The notes under the pieces are model-generated. The model saw only the letters and a list, made by a program, of their open reading frames with translations, was not told the DNA's origin and made no database searches. A DNA stretch of 64,000 nucleotides, taken from the NCBI RefSeq assembly GCF_021725675.1, contig NZ_JAKJPO010000003.1:1-64000 (forward strand), given 5' to 3'. The DNA is from Marilutibacter chinensis (GTDB taxonomy: Bacteria > Pseudomonadota > Gammaproteobacteria > Xanthomonadales > Xanthomonadaceae). A program made the position numbers and the translations under genes. Positions 57,148 to 64,000 of this stretch are shown here, piece after piece (position 1 is the first letter of the stretch; each line of letters begins with the position of its first letter).

Positions 57148-57987
57148 TCAGGGGACGATGATCTCGACCCTGGCGCCGCCGCCATCGGAAACCCTGAGCC
57201 GCGAGCCCGGCACCCCGGCCGCGAGCAGGGCGTCGCGGACCACGCCGGCGCCCTGGCCCGACACCCGCACCGCACCGTCACCGCCCATGCCCTGGATATA
57301 GGCCGCCAACGCCCGGACCTGGCCCTCGGCGGAGGCTGTCAGGGCCGTGCGTCCGGAGCCGAACGCGTCGCCGGACAGGGTGAACACTTCGCCGCGGCGC
57401 TCGCGCTTGACCGGCGGCAGCTTGGCGCCGGCGATCAGCTCGGCCTCCTGCCGTGCCAGCGCGGCCTCGCGCTCGCGGGCCGCGGCCAGCCGGGCCTCCT
57501 GCACGCCAGCCACGCCCTGCAGCGCGGCTTCCACGTCCTGCATCGCGGCCTCGCCGGCCTCGGTCTGCTCGCGCAGTCGCGCGGCTTCCTCGGCCTGGAT
57601 CTGCGCCTGGATGCGCAGACGCTCGGCCTCGGCCCGGGCGCGGGCGGCGTCGCGGCGGCTGGCCTCGACCAGCAGGTCGCTGCGCTCGCGCTCCAGTTGC
57701 AGCAGCTCGTCCTCCATCGCCTCGTTGCGGGCCGTGATCTCGGCGACCTCGACCCGCCGCTCCGCGACATAGCGCGCGGCTTCCCGGTCGCGACTGCCCG
57801 CCTCATCCAGCGCCTGCAGCGCCTGCCGCGCCTGCATCCGCTGGTAGGCACCGTGGCGGGCGAGCCCGGGATCGGCGTCGAGCACGGCCAGGCGCTGGAC
57901 CAGCGATTCGTAGCTGTGCCCCTGCTGGGCCTGGGCCAGGCCGGCCAGGGCGAGCAGTGCGGCGGTGAATGCGATGCGCATGTTCAT
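57148..57987 (-). CDS. OmpA-like C-terminal domain envelope protein
   Basis: Exported protein, 279 aa. Signal peptide (RIAFTAALLALAGLAQAQ), a long charged helical region (about residues 60-185, rich in Glu/Arg/Ala, predicted coiled coil: ELLQLERERSDLLVEASRRD), and a C-terminal OmpA-like peptidoglycan-binding domain (about 195-279: GDAFGSGRTALTASAEGQVR, ALAAYIQ, RLRVSDGGGARVEIIV). The canonical OmpA NxxLSxxRA motif is degenerate. Upstream and overlapping (ATGA) is a DUF4398 lipoprotein, a common partner. Confidence 0.82.
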   Translation of the reverse strand: MNMRIAFTAALLALAGLAQAQQGHSYESLVQRLAVLDADPGLARHGAYQRMQARQALQALDEAGSRDREAARYVAERRVEVAEITARNEAMEDELLQLERERSDLLVEASRRDAARARAEAERLRIQAQIQAEEAARLREQTEAGEAAMQDVEAALQGVAGVQEARLAAAREREAALARQEAELIAGAKLPPVKRERRGEVFTLSGDAFGSGRTALTASAEGQVRALAAYIQGMGGDGAVRVSGQGAGVVRDALLAAGVPGSRLRVSDGGGARVEIIVP

Positions 57988-58364
57988 CGACGGTCCTCCT
58001 GGCCAAGCCGCCGCTGCAGCTCGGTGATCTCGGCGCGGCGCTGGGCCACCTGTGCGGTCAGCCGCGCCTGTTCGCTGCGCGCGCCGGCCAGTTCGGCGTC
58101 GGCACTGGCGGCGAGCGCGAACTTGCGCGCGTCCGCGTCACGGCCTTCCGCCATCGCCGCCTGCGCGCGGCTGAGGGCCTCGCGGGCGTTGGCGATGTCG
58201 CGTGCCGCGTACTGGTCGGCGTCGGCATCGGAAGCCGTCACGACGGCCTGCTGCGCGGCCGCCAGTTCGGCGGTCGGCGGCGGCAGGCTGGCGCAGGCTG
58301 TCAGCACCGAAGCGAGAACTGCGGCCATCAGCAGGCCGCGGAAGTATGCGAAGCTTGGGGTCAT
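57984..58364 (-). CDS. DUF4398 lipoprotein
   Basis: Small lipoprotein (126 aa) with signal peptide ending in lipobox LTAC (Cys about residue 24), then a helical domain: ELAAAQQAVVTASDADADQY, AREALSRAQAAMAEGRDADA, characteristic of DUF4398. It likely acts with the overlapping OmpA-like protein (ATGA overlap) as an outer-membrane-peptidoglycan linkage. The start at 58364 (MTPSFAYFRGLLM) fits the signal peptide; an ATG at 58376 is possible. It is divergent from pilU. Confidence 0.82.
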   Translation of the reverse strand: MTPSFAYFRGLLMAAVLASVLTACASLPPPTAELAAAQQAVVTASDADADQYAARDIANAREALSRAQAAMAEGRDADARKFALAASADAELAGARSEQARLTAQVAQRRAEITELQRRLGQEDRR

Positions 58365-58468
58365 TGGGGAGGCCATGCGGTAGTGATGTCGCGGGGCCAT
58401 TGTCTGAAGCCGGTGCCCGGCTTGCAACGTCGGGAGCCGGAACGGTTTACGTTCAAAGGGGTCGCTGC

Positions 58469-59581
58469 ATGGACATCGGCTATTTTCTCAAGCTGATGAC
58501 GGAAAAGAACGCGTCGGACATGTTCCTGACCACCGGCGCGCCGGTCTACATCAAGGTCGAGGGCAAGCTTTACCCGCTGGGCAACACCGGCCTGCCGCCG
58601 GGGATGGTCAAGAAGATCGCCTATTCGCTGATGGACGAGGGCCAGGTGCCGACGTTCGAGCGCGATCTTGAGCTGAACATGGCGATCGCCCTGCCCGACG
58701 CCGGGCGATTCCGCATCAACGTGTTCAAGCAGCGCGGCGAGGTCGGCATGGTGATCCGTGCGATCCGCAGCGTGATCCCCTCGATCGAGGAACTGCAGCT
58801 GCCGCAGGTGCTCAAGGACATCATCATGGCCCCGCGCGGCCTGGTGCTGATCGTCGGCTCGACCGGTTCGGGCAAGTCGACGACGCTGGCCTCGATGATC
58901 GATCACCGCAACACCAGCACTTCCGGCCATATCCTGACGATCGAGGATCCGATCGAGTACCTGCACCGGCACAAGAAGTCGATCGTCAACCAGCGCGAGG
59001 TCGGCCTCGACACCCACGCGTTCCACAACGCGCTGAAGAACGCGATGCGCGAAGCGCCCGACGTGATCCTGATCGGCGAGATCCTCGATGCGGCGACGAT
59101 GGAAGCGGCGATCGCGTTCGCCGAGACCGGCCACCTGTGCCTGGCCACGCTGCACTCCAACAACGCCGACCAGACCCTGGAGCGCATCCTCAACTTCTTC
59201 AACGAGTCGGCGCACAAGAACGTGCTGATGAACCTCGCCCTGAACCTGAAGGCGGTGATCAGCCAGCGCCTGGTGGTCGGCACCGACGGCCGCCGCCTGC
59301 CCGCCGCCGAGGTGCTGATCAACACCCCGCACATCCGCGACCTGATGCGACGCGGCCAGGTGCACGAGATCAAGCACGCGATGGAGGAATCGCTGGAGGA
59401 AGGCATGGAGACCTTCGACCAGTGCCTGTTCCGGCTGGTCAAGGAAGGCAAGGTGGACATGGAGGAGGCGCTGCGCGCGGCGGACTCGCGCGACGGACTC
59501 GCGCTCAAGTTCCGTCTGTCGGAAGGCTCCAGCGCCGAGCACGACCCCTACGCGGACGTGTTCGACGCCCATTCGCACTGA
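58469..59581 (+). CDS. pilU: Type IV pilus retraction ATPase PilU
   Basis: Cytosolic hexameric ATPase assisting PilT in pilus retraction and twitching. The 370-aa protein begins DIGYFLKLMTEKNASDMFL and has Walker A VGSTGSGKSTTLAS (about residue 130), Asp box DPIEYLH, Walker B VILIGEILDAATMEA and the His box GHLCLATLHSNNADQTLERIL. The usual GE(I/M)RD motif has Leu instead of Arg and lacks the following Glu (LDAAT for RDRET). PilT is not in the window, although pilT-pilU are often adjacent. The ATG at 58469 gives the family start. Confidence 0.93.
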   Translation: MDIGYFLKLMTEKNASDMFLTTGAPVYIKVEGKLYPLGNTGLPPGMVKKIAYSLMDEGQVPTFERDLELNMAIALPDAGRFRINVFKQRGEVGMVIRAIRSVIPSIEELQLPQVLKDIIMAPRGLVLIVGSTGSGKSTTLASMIDHRNTSTSGHILTIEDPIEYLHRHKKSIVNQREVGLDTHAFHNALKNAMREAPDVILIGEILDAATMEAAIAFAETGHLCLATLHSNNADQTLERILNFFNESAHKNVLMNLALNLKAVISQRLVVGTDGRRLPAAEVLINTPHIRDLMRRGQVHEIKHAMEESLEEGMETFDQCLFRLVKEGKVDMEEALRAADSRDGLALKFRLSEGSSAEHDPYADVFDAHSH

Positions 59582-59648
59582 AGCAGGAGCAACGGGCCGG
59601 GGATCGACGCGGGCAGTCGCGGACGGGGAGCCACGACGCTGCAAACGC

Positions 59649-59715
59649 GGATTTCGCGGACGACCGCGGATCGGGAGCCGTTACGGCGCTCTATCCCCGT
59701 TCCTCCGCGAAATCC
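59649..59715. repeat. 12-bp inverted repeat after pilU
   Basis: GGATTTCGCGGA (59649-59660) and TCCGCGAAATCC (59704-59715) are perfect complements separated by 43 bases, between the convergent stops of pilU and maiA. This is either a dispersed palindromic element or a weak terminator; no T-run follows. Confidence 0.55.
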
Positions 59716-59744
59716 ATCGCCAAGGGCCCTGCCCCACCGCGCCT

Positions 59745-60413
59745 TCAAGCCGCGTCGGGCTGGTTCTCCGGCCGCGCGGCATCGAACGCGGGTAGCGCCA
59801 GGCACTCGGCCTCGATCCGCTCGATGGTCGGATAGGCCGACATGTCCAGCTTGAACCGGCGCGCGTTGTAGACCTGCGGGACCAGGCAGCAGTCGGCCAG
59901 CGAAGGCGCGTCGCCCTCGCAGAAGCGGCCGGTCGACGGGTGTCCGGCCAGCATCGCCTCGATCGCGGCGAAGCCCTCGCCGATCCAGTGCAGGACCCAC
60001 TGCGAGCGCGCATCGGCGTCCAGGCCCAGTTCGTTCTCGAGATGCTGCAACACCCGCAGGTTGTTGAGCGGGTGGATTTCGCAGGCGACGGCCTGCGCCA
60101 GCGCACGCACCCGGGCCCGCTCGCGCGCCACTGCGGGCAGCAGAGGCGGCGACGGCCAGGTCTCGTCCAGATACTCGAGGATCGCCATCGACTGGCGGAA
60201 GCTGCGGCTGCCATGGGTCAGCACCGGCACCAGCCCCTGCGGATTGGCGGCACGGAAGCCGGGGCGATGCTGTTCGCCGCCGTCGCGGACCAGATGCACC
60301 GGCACGATGTCGTACGACAGCCCCTTCAGGTTGAGGCCGATCCGCACCCGGTAGGCGGCACTGGAACGCCAGTAGGAATACAGCTGCAGTCGTTCGCTCA
60401 CGCTCGCTCGCAC
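59745..60413 (-). CDS. maiA: Maleylacetoacetate isomerase (zeta-class GST)
   Basis: Glutathione-dependent enzyme of tyrosine/phenylalanine catabolism converting maleyl- to fumarylacetoacetate. The 222-aa product has the zeta GST active-site region YSYWRSSAAYRVRIGLNLKG (Ser-Ser and Arg; the usual SSCSxR is SSAAYR here, so the catalytic Cys is replaced), ANPQGLVPVL, QSMAILEYLDETWP and a C-terminal helix set. The start is GTG at 60413. It lies downstream of a fumarylacetoacetate hydrolase on the same strand, the expected pathway neighbour. Confidence 0.88.
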   Translation of the reverse strand: MRASVSERLQLYSYWRSSAAYRVRIGLNLKGLSYDIVPVHLVRDGGEQHRPGFRAANPQGLVPVLTHGSRSFRQSMAILEYLDETWPSPPLLPAVARERARVRALAQAVACEIHPLNNLRVLQHLENELGLDADARSQWVLHWIGEGFAAIEAMLAGHPSTGRFCEGDAPSLADCCLVPQVYNARRFKLDMSAYPTIERIEAECLALPAFDAARPENQPDAA

Positions 60414-60593
60414 CTCTCGCCATCGGGAGCGGACTACCTTACCTCAGCGACCTGCCGGACAAGGAGCCGACCGCCTCCGCGGAGCCGCACCGGCTCCGGA
60501 GCTACCGGCCACCCCAAAAGCGAACGGGCCGCCCGGCCGCGACCGGACGACCCACGATTCGGCGACGGGATGATGAGGGCTCCAGCGGGGAGC

Positions 60594-61574
60594 TCAGGCC
60601 CGTTCGATACGCTGCTCGATGGCGCCGAACAGGCTGTTGCCGTCGTCGTCGAGCATCTCGATGCGCACGGTGTCGCCGAACTTCATGAACGGCGTCTGCG
60701 GCTTGCCATGCTCGAGCGTCTCCACCGTGCGGCGCTCGGCGAAACAGGACGCGCCCAGCGTCGTGTCCTGGTTGGCGACGGTACCCGAGCCGACGATCGT
60801 GCCGGCCGACAGCGGTCGCGTCTTCGCCGCATGCGCGACCAGTTGGGCGAAGTCGAACTGCATGTCGACGCCGGCCTCGGGCGCCCCGAACCACTCGCCA
60901 TTGACATGCGTCAGCATCGCGCGGTGCAGCTTGTTCTCGCGCCAGAACCCGTCCAGTTCGTCGAGGGTCACGAACACCGGGCTGAGCGCCGAGCGCGGCT
61001 TGGACTGCAGGAAGCCGAAGCCCTTCGCCAGCTCGGCGGGAATCAGGTTGCGCAGGCTGACGTCGTTGACCAGACCGACCAGCTGGATGTGCGCGGCCGC
61101 CTGTTCGGGCGTCACCGCCATCGGCACATCGTCGGTCACCACCACGACCTCGGCTTCCAGGTCGATGCCGTACTCCTCGCTCGGCACGCGCACCGGATCA
61201 CGCGGCCCGTAGAAGCCGGCGCTGACCGCCTGGTACATCAGCGGATCGGTGTAGAAGGTCTCCGGCACCTCGGCGCCACGGGCACGCCGCACCCGCTCCA
61301 CGTGCGGCAGGTAGGCGCTGCCGTCGACGAACTCGTAGGCGCGCGGCAGCGGCGCCGCCAGCGCGGCCAGGTCCAGGTCGAACGCTCCCTCGGCGGTTCC
61401 GGCATCGAGGGCTTCCGACAGCGCGTTCAGGCGCGGCGCGGCATTCGACCAGTCCTCCAGTGCACGCTGCAGGGTGTCGGCGATTCCGGTCGCGCGTACC
61501 GCGCGGGCGAGGTCTCGCGACACGACGATCAGGGTGCCGTCGCGGCCTCCTTCTTTCAGGCTTCCGAGTTTCAT
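60594..61574 (-). CDS. Fumarylacetoacetate hydrolase family protein
   Basis: FAH-fold enzyme (326 aa) likely hydrolysing fumarylacetoacetate to fumarate and acetoacetate. Visible are FYTDPLMYQAVSAGFYGP, the metal-site glutamates in YGIDLEAEVVVVTDD, LVNDVSLRNLIPAE, GFLQSKPRSALSPVFVT, and the late GTIVGSGTVANQD and FGDTVRIEMLDDDG. The start ATG at 61574 (MKLGSLKEGGRDGTLIVVS) matches the proteobacterial bacterial-type FAH. maiA lies downstream; ScoAB could then use the acetoacetate. Confidence 0.88.
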   Translation of the reverse strand: MKLGSLKEGGRDGTLIVVSRDLARAVRATGIADTLQRALEDWSNAAPRLNALSEALDAGTAEGAFDLDLAALAAPLPRAYEFVDGSAYLPHVERVRRARGAEVPETFYTDPLMYQAVSAGFYGPRDPVRVPSEEYGIDLEAEVVVVTDDVPMAVTPEQAAAHIQLVGLVNDVSLRNLIPAELAKGFGFLQSKPRSALSPVFVTLDELDGFWRENKLHRAMLTHVNGEWFGAPEAGVDMQFDFAQLVAHAAKTRPLSAGTIVGSGTVANQDTTLGASCFAERRTVETLEHGKPQTPFMKFGDTVRIEMLDDDGNSLFGAIEQRIERA

Positions 61575-61781
61575 CGGGACTCCGGCTTCAATGGTGGCAG
61601 GGCGCCGTGGCGCAATGGTTTCAATTGTAACCTGTTCGTCCGGCAGAGCAGGCAGCCACCGCCCGGCGGGCAGACTCGCCACCGGCCCCAATTGTGATGG
61701 CCTGCCGGTTCCACGCATCGGCCGCGTGGCGCGACCATGCCGAGCTGTTACCGTGGCCGCGGACTCCCAGAAGGATCTGCG

Positions 61782-62534
61782 ATGTTACCGCCACTGCAGG
61801 CGTTCGCCGAACTGCAGGAGTGCCCTTCGGCCGATGCGCTGAGCCGCGCAGTGGACCGACTGACCGCCCCTCTGGGCGTTTCCCACTGGCTGTACGCCCT
61901 CGACCTGCCGCTGGTCGACGACCGCCAGCGACAGTTCACGCTTGGCGGCTATCCGCAGCCCTGGGTCGAGCGCTATCTCGAACAGGACTACCTGCGCATC
62001 GATCCGATCGTCTCGCACTGCCACGATCATGCGATTCCGTTGCGATGGAGCGATGCGGTACCGGCCGACCCGCGGGTGATCGATCCGCACATGCAGGCCG
62101 TGCGCCGGATGTTCGGCGAAGCCGGCGAGTTCGGCCTCGGTGCCGGCGTCAGCGTCCCGTTGCACGGCCCCGGCATCCACTGGGGACTGATGTCGTTCGC
62201 CGGCGAGTCGCGGCTGAACCCCGAGCTGACCCGGCAGCTGCCCTATCTGCACATGCTCGCGCACTACGTCCACGAGTCGGCCAGACGCTTCATACCGTCG
62301 ATGTTCGCGTCACCGGACCCGGCGACGCGCCTGCCGCACCTGACCGGGCGTGAGCGCGAGTGTCTGTTCTGGGCCTCGGCCGGCAAGACCAGTTGGGAAA
62401 TCGGGCAGCTGCTCGGGATCAGCGAGCGCACCTCCGTGTTCCACCTGCAGAACGCAGCCCGCAAGCTGGGCGTCTCCGGCCGCCAGGCCGCGGTCGCCCG
62501 CGCGGTGACGATGGGGCTCATCACCTCCTACTGA
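61782..62534 (+). CDS. LuxR-type acyl-homoserine lactone receptor
   Basis: Quorum-sensing transcription factor (250 aa). The N-terminal autoinducer-binding domain has the WVERYLEQDYLRIDPIVSH block (family Trp/Tyr/Asp-Pro residues) and FGLGAGVSVPLHGPGIHWGLMSF. The C-terminal LuxR HTH (about residues 185-250) has LTGRERECLFWASAGKTSWE and IGQLLGISERTSVFHLQNAARKLG. The start ATG at 61782 has an AAGGA 7 bases upstream. It is followed by the synthase gene after 110 bases containing a lux-box-like palindrome. Confidence 0.92.
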   Translation: MLPPLQAFAELQECPSADALSRAVDRLTAPLGVSHWLYALDLPLVDDRQRQFTLGGYPQPWVERYLEQDYLRIDPIVSHCHDHAIPLRWSDAVPADPRVIDPHMQAVRRMFGEAGEFGLGAGVSVPLHGPGIHWGLMSFAGESRLNPELTRQLPYLHMLAHYVHESARRFIPSMFASPDPATRLPHLTGRERECLFWASAGKTSWEIGQLLGISERTSVFHLQNAARKLGVSGRQAAVARAVTMGLITSY

Positions 62535-62579
62535 CGGCCGCGGCCGCTCCGCCGTTCGCACCACCCTGTCAGTCCTTGC

Positions 62580-62599
62580 AGCTGTAACGACTGACAGCT
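62580..62599. promoter_or_regulatory. Lux-box-like palindrome upstream of the synthase
   Basis: AGCTGTAACGACTGACAGCT has perfect 6-bp arms (AGCTGT/ACAGCT) with 8 bases between, exactly the 20-base layout of lux boxes. It overlaps a second inverted repeat, CTGTCAGT (62566-62573) with ACTGACAG (62590-62597). It lies 45 bases before the synthase start. Confidence 0.7.
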
Positions 62600-62644
62600 T
62601 GCGCTCACCTGTCGAGACCTACCACGACAGGGAGTTCAAGCACG

Positions 62645-63331
62645 ATGACCACGATCACGATCGGCCGCGCCGGCAATGGCTGTATCTCGCCCACGCTCAT
62701 GGACGGCATGCACAGGCTGCGCGCCGACGTCTTCCACCACCGCCTGCGCTGGGAAGTCGAGGTCCGGCACGGACGCGAACATGACCGCTTCGACCTCGCC
62801 CGGCCCTACTACCTGCTCGCCCACCAGAACGCCGTCGCCGCCATCCGCGGCGCGACGCCGCCGGTGCGCGTGATCGGCTGCTGCAGGGTCCTGCCGACGC
62901 TCGGGCCCAACATGCTCCGCGACGTGTTCCCGGAGCTGGCCGACGCCCGCGGCGTTCCGGCATGCGCGGACGTGTGGGAGGTCAGCCGGTTCGCGGTCGC
63001 CACCGACATGGACGGAACGGAGGCCGGCTACGGATTCAGCGAGACGCCCGCGCGGATGGTCGCCCATCTGCTGCGGTTCTGTGCCGATCGCGGCGTGCGC
63101 GCGCTGGTCGGCGTGACCAGCGCACCGTTCGAGCGGATGCTGCGACGGCTGGACCTGCAGACCGGGCGGCTCGGGCAGCCACGCCGGATCGGCCGGGTGA
63201 TGAGCCTGGCGTTCGAACTGCCGCTGGACACGCACAACCTGCGCATCGCCGACGGTGTCATCGCAGGTGAAGGTACCGGACGGGTTCCTGGCCAGCTGCC
63301 GGCAGTCCCGACCCTGCCGCGGGCGGCCTGA
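62645..63331 (+). CDS. LuxI-type acyl-homoserine lactone synthase
   Basis: Cytosolic autoinducer synthase using S-adenosylmethionine and an acyl carrier. The 228-aa product has the conserved LuxI core: MHRLRADVFHHRLRWEVEV (Arg, Phe and Trp), EHDRFDLARPYYLLA (Glu-Asp-x-Phe-Asp), VIGCCRVLPTLGPNMLRDVF and VWEVSRFAVATDMDG. All positions known to be invariant are present. The long C-terminal tail is Pro/Gly-rich. SD-like AGGGAG sits at 62628-62633. The signal acyl chain cannot be predicted. Confidence 0.92.
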   Translation: MTTITIGRAGNGCISPTLMDGMHRLRADVFHHRLRWEVEVRHGREHDRFDLARPYYLLAHQNAVAAIRGATPPVRVIGCCRVLPTLGPNMLRDVFPELADARGVPACADVWEVSRFAVATDMDGTEAGYGFSETPARMVAHLLRFCADRGVRALVGVTSAPFERMLRRLDLQTGRLGQPRRIGRVMSLAFELPLDTHNLRIADGVIAGEGTGRVPGQLPAVPTLPRAA

Positions 63332-63682
63332 GCCCGGGGATCGGACCCGCGGGCGTCTTCGATGGCGGTTGCGGCACCCGGCTGCCGCCGCCATCGGCCC
63401 GCAGATGCAGGCACAGAGGTGTGCGGCGGACTCGCCATCTCCTTCCCGTCCGATGCATGAAGACGCGTGCCTGACCTGGCACGCGTCTTCGCGCGCCGCC
63501 GCAGGGTCACGGCGACGGCGCGCAATACCGAACGGGACTGCATGGGTGCGATCCGAAGGGCCGGGTCTGTGGGCCCGCATCCTGCGTCATGCCCGGTCGC
63601 GTATCTGCATACGCGCCCCCGCGCTTCCCTGCGCTGCCTGCCCACAGACCCGGCGAGACCGGTCGGGGAGATGGATGGCGGT
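63332..63682. other. Intergenic region with strong hairpin
   Basis: About 350 bases between the synthase gene and the partial DUF3050-type gene (convergent). The only clear element is a perfect 13-bp hairpin, GAAGACGCGTGCC (63459-63471) with GGCACGCGTCTTC (63478-63490) and loop TGACCT. No T-run follows, so bidirectional termination is likely from position but not proven. No gene recognised. Confidence 0.6.
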
Positions 63683-64000
63683 CTAGGCCGGCACCCGCTC
63701 CTCGGGAGATTCCTCCCTGAAGGTCTTGCCACGCAGCTTGCGCAGCAGTGTCTCGGTACCGTCCCAGAGCGCGTGGCGGGCGTGCAGCGCATCGCGCGCG
63801 GCCTGCCGGGCCCGAGACAGCCCCTGCGGCTGACGTGCGAGCATCGTGCCGATCATCCGCGCGGCCGCGGGCCCGTGTTCGTCGGCATCGAGCTCGATAT
63901 GGCGTTCGAGGTAATAGACGAAGCCCGGTGCGGTCGCGGTATCAAGTCCCCAGCGCGCCAGCAGTCCCTGGAACATGCCGGGGATGATGTTCTCGCGCCC
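63683..64000 (-). CDS. DUF3050-like protein, partial (5' end beyond window)
   Basis: The C-terminal 105 residues of a longer protein; the frame stays open to the window edge (ENIIPGMFQGLL before an internal Met at 63976). The segment YYLERHIELDADEHGPAAARM with ALHARHALWDGTE is typical of DUF3050, a heme-oxygenase-like fold family of unknown function. The His/Glu/Asp-rich helix suggests a di-metal or heme-oxygenase-like site. It converges with the luxI-type gene. Confidence 0.8.
   Translation of the reverse strand, partial: GRENIIPGMFQGLLARWGLDTATAPGFVYYLERHIELDADEHGPAAARMIGTMLARQPQGLSRARQAARDALHARHALWDGTETLLRKLRGKTFREESPEERVPA

Overview
The window is a high-GC chromosomal segment that looks like a member of the Xanthomonadaceae/Lysobacteraceae (a Lysobacter- or Luteimonas-like gammaproteobacterium). 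The basis is the gene order (lptG-lptF divergent from pepA-holC-valS; pssA-holD-rimI; cbs-metB), the H-NS-family protein with a C-terminal TWTGRGKQPRW motif, a PilU with the GEILD variant, and the overall codon use. No tRNA, rRNA, CRISPR array, transposase or phage gene was seen.

Layout. 1-31.5 kb is mainly core genome: xerD and an RDD membrane protein bracketed by copies of an intergenic repeat (right copy with a 122-bp tandem array); lptFG; pepA, holC, valS; the translationally coupled pssA-holD-rimI operon, where the middle gene looks like a divergent psi subunit; proS; an H-NS-like nucleoid protein; a threonine/serine exporter; an MCE/Mla-type lipid ABC system with its own auxiliary lipoprotein; alkB; ETF-ubiquinone oxidoreductase; a secreted metzincin protease with VCBS/FG-GAP repeats; scoAB; the sugar-nucleotide enzyme ManC/XanB; a decayed hexose-6-phosphate mutarotase gene; and etfBA.

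31.6-53.4 kb is an accessory surface-polysaccharide island of visibly lower GC. WecB and WecC make UDP-ManNAcA. Three large glycosyltransferase proteins, a sulfotransferase, a heparinase-like lyase lipoprotein and a hydrolase/GSCVSRD-domain fusion could build or modify a polymer. A Wzm/Wzt ABC transporter would export it. Inside the island lies the most unusual element: a mirror-image module of two divergent gene pairs (B-A to the left, B'-A' to the right). B/B' are paralogous secreted four-cysteine proteins and A/A' are paralogous membrane-anchored CRSxTC proteins. The pairs face each other across an AT-rich region carrying a perfect CRP/Clp-type palindrome (TGTGA-N6-TCACA). A third, more remote pair of lipoproteins (C, C') lies on either side of this block.

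53.4-64 kb returns to conserved genes: the reverse-transsulfuration pair cbs and a cystathionine gamma-synthase/lyase (whose stop codon overlaps the GTG start of wzm), a YdcH-like protein, an envelope lipoprotein/OmpA-like pair divergent from pilU, maiA and a fumarylacetoacetate hydrolase of aromatic amino acid catabolism, a complete LuxR/LuxI-type quorum-sensing pair with a 20-bp lux-box-like palindrome, and the edge of a DUF3050-type gene.

Genes probably work together in blocks: envelope biogenesis (lptFG, Mla-like system, pssA), electron-transfer flavoprotein metabolism (etfBA with ETF-QO), and capsule/LPS-type polysaccharide production. CRP/Clp and acyl-homoserine-lactone signalling are plausible regulators.
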